From positions 50,617 through 113,274 of the forward strand of contig LNKV01000098.1 of the NCBI GenBank assembly GCA_001465935.1: DNA of 62,658 nt, written 5' to 3'. How positions within the stretch are numbered: position 1 is the stretch's first letter; the number at the start of each line of letters is the position of its first letter. Source of the stretch: Clarireedia homoeocarpa (lineage: Eukaryota > Ascomycota > Leotiomycetes > Helotiales > Rutstroemiaceae). This document shows, piece after piece, positions 31,966 to 43,900 of this stretch. Made by a program: the position numbers and the translations under genes. A model generated the notes under the pieces. That model was not told the DNA's origin. It saw only the letters and a list, made by a program, of their open reading frames with translations, and did not search any database.

Positions 31966-34900
31966 ATGACAATCTTAACTAGAAGTAACTTTCAAGCTCA
32001 TCCTTTTCATTTGGTCTCGCCTTCACCTTGGCCTTTTTGTACATGTATAGCATTGTTAACTTTAACAACTACTGGTAAACCCTTTAATATGCCAGTCTAT
32101 TTTCAAACTATGTGCTGGAAAATCCTATTGCTTATAACAGTAATAATAGGACTATCAGCAGGAAACCTACTAAATATTCTTTTTTTAGGGTTCTCCAGAG
32201 ACTATACGTTTAAATTTCTCTTTTGTATCACGTATGTATTTATGTTTATTTTGTTTTGTTTATTAATAGAAACATCAGCTAATAATTATAAGGATGCTAC
32301 TAACTATCTTAGCTCCTATAAAGATGAAACAAATAATATTTCATCTAATATAAATAAGAGTAGGCTTTCACACTACTTAGCTGGTTTAATTGAAGCTGAT
32401 GGTACAATAATAACACCTAAAAGGGAAAGATCGGCCAAAGGTAGACTATATTACCCTTCTATCCAAATTTTGTTTGATTCACGTGATATGTCTTTAGGTT
32501 TAATGATTCAAAACATATTAGGCCACGGTTCTCTTTCAAAAAAGAAAGGAGCTAATGCTTATGTTCTAACATTTAACAGCAAAGAAAGCATTGTGCTAAT
32601 TGTGTCTTTAATAAATGGGTGTCTGAGAACACCTAAAATTAAAGCATTACATGATTTAATTGACTGAATGAAAGTATCAGAATACTCTGATGCAATTATA
32701 CCTAAGTTACCTTTAAATTGTGAACCTTTGGCTTCTAACCCTTGGTTTGCGGGATTTATAGATGGAGATGGCCATTTTTCGGTAAGAGCTACTAGCTCAA
32801 AAACTAAACGAGCTAATCCCGTAGTTGAATGTAGATTTGAATTGGTGCAAAGACAAATATACCACAATGGTTTAAGTAATTATGAATTTATGTATGAAAT
32901 AGCTAAGTTCTTAGATAGTAAACTAGGTGTTGCCAGAAGTGATTCAGCTCATCCTCAATATAGGGTAAGAACTATCAATTTAGCTAGTAATAGTATTCTT
33001 ATTAATTATTTAGAAAAATACCGGCTGTTTTCAACCAAATTTTTAGATTATAAAGATTGAAAAGATATAATTGAAATTTATAAAGAAAGTTTGGCCTATA
33101 AAAATGATACTTCAAAAAATAATAATGCTATAATGCGAATTACTACAATTAAAAATAGAATGAATGATAAAAGAACAGTGTTTTATTGGGATCATTTAAA
33201 TTCTTTCCCCTCTTTAACTAATTCAATTTGCCCTCAATTGGGTACGAATATGGTAGCCATTAAGAACAGCTGCTTTAATCAACGAAGAAGCTTTTCTTCT
33301 TGTGTAGTATTGGCTAATAAAATAAATCCTAATTGAGTAACTGGGTTTTCAGATGGTGAATCATCATTTATGATAAAAATTAGTAGAAATCAAAGCTCTA
33401 AATTAGGATGATATGTTCAACCATATTTTTCTATTGAATTGAAAGAAGGGGATCAAGTCTTACTAGAAAAAATACAAGCCTTTTTCGGTGTAGGAAGTAT
33501 AAGAGTAGATAAAAGGTATGGACATTATATATATAGTGTAACTTCTCTCAAAGACTTAATCAATGTTATAATTCCACATTTTGATAGTATGCTATTATTG
33601 ACAAAAAAACGTGCCGATTTTGTTCTCTTTAAGTCAGTAGTAGATTTAATGTCTCGAAAAGAACATCTAACTCTGGAAGGTTTTCATAAAATTGTTGCCA
33701 TTAGAGCTTCGATGAATTTAGGATTAACTACAATATTAACTGAAGCTTTCCCTAATATTATTCCAGTCCCAAGATCTGTAGTTGAAGTTTCAGAAAATAT
33801 TGATCCTAACTGAATTTCTGGCTTCTTATTTTTTTTTTTTATTTTTTTTTACAATATTTAATTATTATAGAGATAGTAGTATAAATATAAAAAAAAAATA
33901 AAAAAAAAATTAGAAGCTGAGGGTTCTTTTTATATTATATTAAGAAAATTCGAAACTTACAAAGCTGGATATCAAGTTCAAGTAAAATTTGCAATAGCTC
34001 AACATTCCTTGCCTTTTTTTTTTCTTCTTTTTTTTATTTTAATATTTATTTATTTTTTATATTTATTTTATATTTAAATAAAAAAAAAAGAAAAAAATAG
34101 GAGAGATTTTCAGCTAATTAATAGCTTTATTAAATACTTTAACAGTGGTAGCATATCGGAGAATCTTCAAGCAGTTTATTTTACTGTAGCTAAGTTTAGT
34201 GATATTGAAGAAAAGATTATTCCTTTTTTTCAAAAATATCCTTTACAAGGAACTAAAAGATTAGACTTTGAAGATTTTTGTAAGGTAGTAGATCTAATGA
34301 ATAAAAAATCTCACTTGACTCTTGAAGGTATAGAGGAGATTAAAAAAATTCAGGTTGGAATGAATATTAGAAGAAAGTCGAATTAATCACCCGGCTCCGT
34401 AAAAAGTATGCGGATCCGGAGGAAAGGAATTTCTAAATTTAATTGCCCGTACTACGTAAAGCTGGATAAGCTTATAGCTTATCCCATAAAATTTATTAGT
34501 TCTTTTTAAGTAAAAAGTCAGTCGGGTATTATATACGGTAATAGGGAATATAATTGGCAAATATGATATTGTCAAACTATCTTGCTAAATATCCATTATT
34601 TAGTAGTAAGCATTTGAATTACTTAGACTTTTTAAAAGTCTTAGAACTTCAAAAAGCAAATAGACTTAATCCAGGGGATGTCAATTATTTAAACAAAGTA
34701 ATACAAATAAAAGAAGGAATGAATAACAAAAGAACTCTTTTCTTTTGAAATCATTTACGTGATTTTTACAAATTAGAGAAATAAGATCTAGTCCTATCCT
34801 ATGCGTAAGTGTAGGCGTATATACCTCAAAAGTCCTTAGTTTAACAAATTAAAATTTAATGGTTTGTATAGGCGCGAGCTCGGACTTTTTTGAAGCCAGG

Positions 34901-37900
34901 ATCCACTAACCTGGCTATGGGAGTCAATCCAGTATATCAAAGTTTTGTGGTATTAACAATGCACGGTTTTAGTAATGCAAATTACTTTTTAACTTTATCT
35001 TTTATATCAGTAGTTTCTTCTATGTCATTCTGGTGAAGAGATGTTATTTCAGAGGGTACACAGTTATGTACTTTTTCCTTAATACATATGTTGGCTAGTG
35101 ATCTGTTAATTAGTCTTTACTCTCAAATAGTCTTAGCTGGTAAGTCCACTGCAACCTCAGAGGAAATTGAGGACAAGAAAAGGAATTAAAAAAACAGTTT
35201 TAAGAGCTGGAAGAAAACAGAGAAGAGCGTAAGATCGTTGATGAGGAGGATACACGTGACGGTAATACGGATTCACCTAATGAGGAGAATTCCGCGGAGG
35301 AGCTTAGCCAGTGGGATGAATTAATCGACCTTGGTAAAAAGACTATTGCCGATATAATCAATTGATTAGCTAATTAATTAATTAGTTATAAAATTTATTA
35401 TGTCTCTTTTCTTTTTTTTTTTCTTTTTTTTTATTAATAAATATTTATTTATGATTAAAAAGTTAATTTATTGATTAATAAAAAAAAAAGAAAAAAAAAT
35501 ACTAGACAAATGCTTAAGGAGGGTATAATACAAATTAATCAAAAAGTCAAACTGTATTTATTTATTTAAGTGCCCTCTTAAAATTTGACTTATTGCTGGA
35601 AACTCCTAAAAATTAGGAAAATCAGCAGGGAACTTCTGGATATATTTGTCTTTAAGCAATTATTATCCCAGTTAGATCTTCAGAGACTATACGTCAAAAG
35701 CTAATAGGTTATAAATAATGTAGTTAATATATTAGTTAATAGATAGTCCTATCAGTGTAGTAATACATTAAATTCTCTTGCCTGCTTCTCTCCCTGTTTT
35801 TACTTTTTAGCCTCTGCCCCCTGCCTAGGGGGCTAGGCCAGGGGGTAAAAAATCAAAAGCAGAGGAGTTGCTTCGCTGCTTCTTTCTCCCCTCTACCTCC
35901 TCATACCTCCCCTCTGCGAAGCGACTCCTCAATTAATTGAGGAGTCGCTTCGCAGAGGGGAGACTAGTTGAGGTGGAGTAGGGGAGAACAGAGGGGAGAA
36001 AGGAGAGGTTTTTTTTCTTTTTTTTTTAATCAATAAATTAACTTTTTAATAATAAATAAACATATATTAATAAAAAAAAGAAAAAAAAATAGAGAAATCC
36101 CAATATTTACATACTTAGTTAATCACTTGCCTTTTTTTTTCTTCTTTTTTTTATTTTAATATTTATTTATTTTTTATATTTATTTTATATTTAAATAAAA
36201 AAAAAAGAAAAAAATAGGAGAAAAATAAGTCAGTTAAACCATGTATAACTAATCTTAAAACTCCTTTAGAGGGAGCTCGATTTTATTCACTTGTCCCCCG
36301 CCGGTTTGACAGGCCGGGGAAAAGGTAAATAAATCTTTTAAGGTTAGAAGACTTTACACAGGGACAATAAATCAATTGGGTTATTATATTGCCGGATTAA
36401 TTGAAGGAGATGGGTCTATTATAGTTAGAAAAGGAGAAAAAGAAAAGACTTCTCCTAAGATAGTTTTTACTTTCGGTAAGAAAGAAATACCTCTGTATGA
36501 AAGATTACGTAAAATTCTTAATACAGGGGTTATATATGAAGAGGAAAGAGGAGTATGTAGGTATAGCGTTACTAACGCCGATGCTGTGATAAATATAATT
36601 AACCTAGTTAATGGAAAATTTCGTACTCCTAAAATCCAAGCTTTATATAAAGCTATAGATAATCTTAATTTATGACGTAACGCCAATTTATTAAAATTAC
36701 CTTTAGATAAAAGTGGCTTAGATACTAATGCTTGATTAGCTGGCTTCATTGACACTGATGGTCATTTCTCTATAAAATTAACCGGTTGCTACGCTTCAGA
36801 AGACTCTGAAGGCCGAGGTAGAGTACAGTGTGTATTCTCTCTTAATCAAAGTGAATTTAATAGAGTGACTAAGGAGTCTAATGTTCCTTTTATGACTCAT
36901 TTGGCTGAATTCTTTCAAGTTAAATTAAACTATAAGGTAGAAAATTCGCCACTTTTCTTTTTTTTTTCTTTTTTTTTTATTAATAAATATTTATTTATTA
37001 TTAAAAAGTTAATTGATTAATAAAAAAAAAAGAAAAAAAAATAGAACCAGCCAAAACAATTGTGTTTTTTGCTCAGTCTGATCGAAAACATTATATTATA
37101 ACTTCATATCTAACTAAATATCCTCTAATGTCTAGTAAACATCTAGATTATTTATCTTTTTATAAAGGATTAAGTTATTTAGGTAAACGTTTAACTAGTG
37201 AGGAGATACTTCTTGTACGTTCTATAAAACAATCTATGAATAATAGTCGTACTGAGTATACTTGAGACCATCTTAATAATTTTTATAATTAGAGCTTGGT
37301 TAAACTTTGAGCTTTATTTAATAGCCGGCAGATTAAATCTTTTTTTTTTTATTTCCTTTATATAATAATTAAATCATATTTAAATATTATATATGTTTTT
37401 TTTCTAGGTTGATTCCCTCTAGAACATATAACCCTTTTTTCCTATCAAATTTATTTTTCTTGCTCTGCACAACATATGGTAAGAATGGGGATACTAAGTT
37501 AAATAACTAGAGATGTCCAGTGGTTATTACCTTATTGACTTACTTAGGTAACCACACTCTGGCTGTACAAAGAGGATTAAATATGGGTGTTGCTCTCTTT
37601 ATTGTTTCAGAAGCATTATTCTTTTTAGCAATATTTTGAGCGTTTTTTCATAAAAGCAATTTGTGAATAGAAACCAAACTCCGGGGACACCCTAAAGCTC
37701 TAATAACTAAGCTTTTAAAGAAGGCTTTAAAAGTGGCCTCGTTAATAGCAGAGAGTATAGTAACATCATTAGAGATTCTTGGTATTAATCAAGAAATGGG
37801 CAATCGCGGATCTAAACCAGATAGCTACATATCTGTAAAAGAGCAACGGGTAGACGGTTTCTCGGTATTAAAAATATACTGTAAGGTGTACTCTAAGTGC

Positions 37901-40900
37901 CAGGGAAACCTGGTTTTTCTTCATTTTATAAAATATGTTAATACGATAGTTGAATCTATACCTGGAATCCAGGTTTATTCTAACCCCAAAATATCTTTAT
38001 TTTCTATCTTTACTTATGCGTGCAAAAGTCTGACAAAAGGTCAAGCAAGGTTTTCTGAATCTAGTTCTGCTTCTACTAATGAGTTGAATCCTTATTATAT
38101 TACTGGTTTTACTGACGGGGAAGGATGTTTTTTTGTAGGTGTTAGTCCTGACTCTAAAAGCAAGACAGGTTATAGAGTAAAAGCTAGTTTTCAAATTGGC
38201 TTACATTTAAAAGATCTTGCCTTATTAGAACAAATTCAATTGTTCTTTGGGGTAGGTAAAATATCTAAATTGGGTGCGGAATCTGTTCAATTTAGAGTAT
38301 ATGCTCTTGAAGACTTAAAAGTTATTATTCACCATTTTGATAAATACCCTTTATTAACTAATAAGCAATCCGATTATCTACTTTTTAAAGAAGTAGTAGG
38401 TTTAATACAAGAAGGAAAACATTTGACTTTAGAAGGTTTAAACAAAATTGTGTCAATTAAAGCTGTGCTAAATAATGGAGATATATCTGATAGTTTAAAG
38501 CTAGCTTTACCTAATATAGAACCTGTTTTAATACCAGAAATTAAATATAGTTTCGGGCGGCGTCTACGACGCCTGAAACCTGGCCGGGGGCCGGGAACAA
38601 TAAAAAGTTTACACTGGTTAGCTGGTTTCACCGATGCTGAAGGATGTTTCTTTGTAGCATTAAAAAAATCACCAGGATCTAAATTAGGTGAAGCCGTGTG
38701 ATTGAGATTTATTTTGACTCAACATGCTAGAGATGAAGATTTCCTAAGAAGTTTAATTTTTACTTTAAATTGTGGTAGATATATACCTAAATCTGGTTAT
38801 GGGGAATTTATAGTTGAAAAATTTACAGATGTTAGTAATAAAGTGATTCCCATTTTTGAAGAATTTAAATTACACGGTATAAAATCTCAGAATTTTGAGG
38901 ATTTCAAAAAAGTGGCTCTGCTTATGAAAAACAAAGTACATTTAACTAGAGAGGGGCTAGATGAAATAAAGAAAATAAAAGGAGGAATGAATAAAAGTAG
39001 ATTATATTAATAAGTATATAAACATAATAATGGATAAAATTAAAAAAAACTTACTATGTGTTTTGCTTGCTTATTTGTTCTTTTTTTTTCTTTTTTTTAT
39101 CAATAAATTAACTTTTTAATAATAAATAAATATTTATTAATAAAAAAAAAGAAAAAAAAAGAAGCGAAATAACACAAAGTTAATATAAAAACGAGTGCTT
39201 TATCTCCAACTATCGAACTAGGGGCTCAATGGCCACCTATGGGTATAGAAGCTGTGAACCCTTAGGGTAAAAAGATATCAAAGGGGCATCGGAAATCTTT
39301 CGGTGAAAAAAGGGCTAATTGCGGGGAAGTTTATTAAGAAAAATGTGAATATACATTGGTACGGTGTGTACACTTTAAATAATCCGCAGGTAATGCTTAT
39401 AAATTAAAAATAATATGATGGAAGTTTTTTTATATTGTTTAGGGTAACAGTTTCGGTTTAATCTTTCGACTAGGCTAGGTAAGCCTGGTCGTCCTTAGCT
39501 CTAGTTCCCTTAGCTAGCTGGGTCGGTCTAATTTCTTTTATTACTAGGGAGAGCAAGTTTTTGCCTGCGTAGCAGGCTTATAATTTTTATATGTTCTTTA
39601 TGCTTTAGCTTAAATAACAATAAAAAAATAAACAGTAGAAGAAATAAATTCAAAAGATCGGAGAATCGAAAAACTTTTATTATTGTTTTTTTTATAAGTA
39701 AACTTCAACGATCATACGCCCTTATATAAACTATTTAAAGTGACCTTTAGAAGAAGTCTTCTGTTTTTTTTATTTCCGTTCTTTAATTAAAGCACAAATA
39801 TATCTTGTCGCTCCGTAAAGGATTTAAAGAATGAAGGATAAGATAATTAACAGGTCATTCCGTTTTGTTATTATCTTGCTATCTAAACCTTGGATAAGGC
39901 TGAATAATAAATTATCACCCTCGGCTACCTTTAAATATATTTATATGTGATATGATCTGATCTAAAAGTTAATTTAGAAAGTTTGATGAACTTACCTTTC
40001 TTACATGTTCCGGTGCAATTCCCCTTAAAAGTCGCAGTACCCGGACTTTAAAAACTAAAGGTTATAGTAAGAGTGGTCTACCTTTAATCAATAAAGAAGA
40101 TTATGCTATCTTATACGGATTGATTTTAGGTGATTTATACATTTCAAGGAAGAATACTGAGAATGCTTTCTTGAGATTTGAGCAATCGATTATTCATGAA
40201 CAATATCTTAACCATTTATTTGAAAAATTTAATTATCTCTGTACATCTTCTGCTTCAGTTAAGCGAGCGACTAGAAAATTATATCCAGATACATCCTCTG
40301 TTTATTTTACTACTCGTCAATTAATAGCTGTTACAGAACTTCATACTTTGTTCTACTCAGAAGGTAGAAAAATAGTGCCGTTAAATATAAGTTCCTTATT
40401 GACTGAGAAGAGTTTAGCTTACACCTCTCTGCTACGTAGTATGCACAACTTATGTTGAAAATTAAATTAAGAAATAAATAAAAAAGATATTGTTATCCAT
40501 ACTATAATTATTGCTTACTACTTATAAGAAGAAAGGTAAGAAAGAGAAAATAGATAAAAATATTTATTTTCTATCATCAAACTAACTGACGTTAACGTCT
40601 ATTACAAATAAAAGATCATGAAATAAGTAAGGTTTTTATTTAAACATACCAGATTGTATTTGTAATGGAAATAATACGTACTTGTATAAAATTGTAGAGG
40701 TGGTTGCATAGGGAGCGTATTTCTAAATATACCTTACCTACGCTTTAATGATTTATGAGTAAAAGACTTGGATTTTACTTTATCAATAAGAAGAGATACT
40801 TTTTAGTACACTTCATTTAAGTTAAAAACAAGTGCTTGTGCCTAAAAAAAAATATACAACATAAAAATAGATATAAATTTATTAGACAAGTTAAAACGTA

Positions 40901-43900
40901 TAATAGATTGTTTGAATCAGATTTACTTCAACAGAATTCACAGGATAATGTTTTAATCAAACTGTGTCCTTTATTTACAATGCCTGCGGAGGAATTTACA
41001 AAGGATTCTCTTTATTTATCACTACTTATACCCTTTATATTTAAAGGAATAAATATTACACCAGAAAAATCTTATTTAAATGCTGATTTAGATAAAATTT
41101 CGATCTATGAGGAAAATAGTAAGAGAAGCGGTGTATACCTTTGAGTTAACATAAGTAATAATAACTGCTACGTGGGTAGTAGTTATAATTTATCTAAGAG
41201 ATTTACTTGATATTATAGTTTTAATAACTTAAAGAGATTATTAGAAAATAGTACTAGTCTTATTGGGAGAGCTTTATTAAAATATGGTTATAGTGGATTT
41301 AGGTTGTATATTTTAGAATATTGTGAAGGTGATCAGTTGCTAAATCGAGAACAATATTACATCGATCTTTTGAAACCTGAGTATAATATTTTGCGAACAG
41401 CAGGTTCATCTTTGGGTAATAAACATTCTCTTGCAACTATAGCTAAGATTAAAAATCATAAATTTACGAGCGAACAACTAGCCAAATTAAAAGAGCACTT
41501 AAGTATACATAATGCAAGCGATGAGCAACGAGCTAAAGCTAGAGTAAGAATGTTGAAAATAAATGAGAATAAAGGTATGGGTACAGAAGTATTTGATACG
41601 GTGACAGGATTGACAACTACTTATAGCTCGATTCGCCAAGCTGCTGATGCAATAGGTTGTTCCCACTCAAGTATAGTACTAGCGAGAAAGGCCTTTGTAA
41701 ATAAAGGGATTGAAATATTAGTAAAAAAAAGATACAAAGTAAAAGTAACAAAAATAGCTTAAGCTCTTTAGTTTAAGCTTTTTAGTTTAAGCAGGTAACG
41801 ATCAATATCTATATTTGTATTTTTAAATTATGCCATTGCTTCGTATGGATGATGGAGATAATCACAGGTCAGGCTATATTCTTAATACAAGTGGTTTTTT
41901 ACTAAGAGATATTAAATTATTACAAGTTGCTTTATATGAAAACTGGGGTCTATCTACTTCTATTCATAGTAGAAATAGATTATATATATAAAAGCAGAGT
42001 CAAGAAGTAAATTCATTGAATTAATTAAACCTCATTTTCACTCTTCAATGCTATACAAAATTAATTAACAACATAAGGGATTGTTTGAATTACCTTTACT
42101 TAACACAGTAAAGTTTAATACTATTGATATTTTGTATTTCAGTACCTGTATCAGTATTGCTGTGTGAGTGCAAATCTCACTCTATACATTTATTATGCAT
42201 ATTAAATTTAACTCCTACTATATTCATACTATTTATAGAAATTTCTTAAAACCTAAACCTAAGATGCATTTTAGTACAAATAATAATCTAAACGTCGAAT
42301 TCTATAAATGACTTTCAGGGTTTACTGACGCAGAGGGAACATTTATGATAGTTTCACTGGCTAAAGGATTTGGTTTTAAATTTTCTATAGGTTTGCATGT
42401 AGATGATTTAAATGTACTAAATTTTATTAAAAATAAGTTAGGTATTGGTAATATTTATATTAGCAATAACACTTGTCATTTAAATGTTACAAAAAAAGAC
42501 GATATATTAAAACTAATTAACATATTTGACATTTATTTACTTAACTCTACTAAAAGATTTGATTATTTAGACTTCAAAAAAGCGTATTATTTATATCATG
42601 ATAGAGACAAGTTAACTCAAGAGTTAGTAAATCAGATATTAGACATAAAAAATAATATGAACAACTCTCGAAAAAATTTAGAAATCTTACCCTTGTCCTT
42701 AGGGAACACAGGAGGCTATGAATTTAATATATCTAAAGAATGATTATTAGGGTTTATTGAAGGAGACGGTTCTTTTAGTCTTAGTAGAAACACTATGGAA
42801 CCTGTATTTTCAATAAAACTATCAGAAAGTCAATTATTTCTTTTAAATGCGATAAAAGAATATCTGAAAAATAATCTAGGTTTAGATACATACTCATTAA
42901 ATAAATTGGAATATTCATCTGTGATATCTATCGGAAAAGGTAAAGCTGTAAATAACAGTAAACCTCTTGCCACATTAACTATAAAAAATACACATTTTTT
43001 AAATAATATTTTTATACCTTTCTTTGATGAAAATAAATTCATTTCTAAAAAAGGCTTAGATTTTAAGGATTTTAAATTAATTTGCCATGCTATTTTTATA
43101 GGTGCTTATAGAAGAGAAAGAATTAAAGGTTTATTAATAAAACTGTCTATGACTATGAATAACTTTAGACTCTCAACCTATGAAGGGGAAAAAGTAAACA
43201 TTAGTCTGGCTGAAATCCATGAAATATTAGATGCTGAAGAAACTATTGAACATCTTAGTGATGGACGAGAGTTAGATATTAATACCAAAAAATTAATACA
43301 CAGAAGATCAAGTAGTAGTGTTTTTGAAATTTTAAAACCTTCGTCTCCCCCCCCTCACCCCTATAGGGAGAGGGGGGCCCCCCCACAGGGGGGGGGAGGG
43401 AGTAGAGAAATCTTAATAAAACCAAATTTAGCTGATTCAGCTAAAGAAATAGGTGTAGGATTTAATACTTTAAAAAGACAACTAGATAATCATACTCTTC
43501 TAGTAGAATACAAAGGATATCAAATAAAAAGGATAGGAGTTTTCAAAAAGAAAATGTAATAATGTAAGTAAAAAGAAGATTACAATCGAACTTACTTAGA
43601 AATGTATAGAAAAATTAGATAAAAACGGTTAAGGATATCCTGATCAAAGACCGTCGGCAGTTGTAAATGTCGCTACAGACTGGTTTATCGGGGTTAGGTT
43701 GAAATATCTATCCTAATGTACAGTCGAGCTTTATAACGAGTACAATATTGTAATAAGAGAAGGATTACTTCATACCATGTACGGGAAGTACTCTAATGTA
43801 TTATTAGAGATTAAAGTCTTATGTTAGATAGGCTACTTTGCCATACTAATTTTTTTTAATTAAAGCTGAATATTATTATCATCAGGTGTAACAGTTACTT

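Larger units (their letters stand above)
33181..34385 (+). pseudogene. LAGLIDADG endonuclease 2 of cox3 intron 1, with palindrome inserts
   Basis: Continues in the same frame from endonuclease 1: WVTGFSDGESSFMIKISRN (first motif), VLLEKIQAFFGVGSIRVDK, then NWISGFL where a family F palindrome (33828-33911) splits the second motif before EAEGSFYIIL. A family A palindrome (34012-34101) splits QHS from RDFQLINSFIKYF. The end reads KSHLTLEGIEEIKKI...NIRRKSN. Both flanks stay open with no other lesion visible. Confidence 0.85.
32077..34949 (+). mobile_element. Group I intron 1 of cox3 with two fused LAGLIDADG genes
   Basis: After ...LTLTTTG, before VLTMHGFS. Core: ATGTGCTGGAAAATCC (about 32109), TCAGCAGGAAACC (about 32156) and CCAGAGACTATACGTTT (about 32195). 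The coding frame is continuous from exon 1. 3' blocks are less clear. Confidence 0.85.
35058..37537 (+). mobile_element. Group I intron 2 of cox3
   Basis: Between DVISEGT and YLGNHTL. Core: TTATTGCTGGAAACTCC (about 35591), AATCAGCAGGGAACTT (about 35619) and TCAGAGACTATACGTC (about 35681). Much enlarged by palindromes and GC hairpins before its LAGLIDADG gene. Confidence 0.85.
37652..39193 (+). mobile_element. Group I intron 3 of cox3 (CCGGGGA family)
   Basis: After GCGTTTTTTCAT. Core: CAATTTGTGAAT guide region, CAAACTCCGGGGACACCCTA (about 37675), GGCAATCGCGGATCTAAACC (about 37798) and GTAAAAGAGCAACGGGTAGA (about 37835). The guide changes to GTG, matching the CAT upstream. Confidence 0.9.
39263..42083 (+). 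mobile_element. Group I intron 4 of cox3 with nested GIY-YIG cassette
   Basis: Between GIEAVNP and FELPLLNTV. Core: GCTAATTGCGGGGAAGTTTA (about 39313), AACTTCAACGATCATACG (about 39701). Encodes a LAGLIDADG gene cut by a GIY-YIG gene, as in the last cob intron. Confidence 0.85.
42110..43868 (+). mobile_element. Group I intron 5 of cox3
   Basis: Between FELPLLNTV and ILLSSGV. 3' ribozyme blocks AAGACCGTCGGCAGTTGTAA (about 43649), ACAGACTGGTTTATCGGGG and AATGTACAGTCGAG are nearly identical to nad6 intron 2. Confidence 0.9.

Noticed and set aside
39982..40006. Possible cox3 exon (TTTGATGAACTTACCTTTCTT)
   Set aside because: It resembles FELPLL only loosely; the perfect FELPLLNTV exon with correct U/G borders is at 42084-42109, so this lies inside intron 4.
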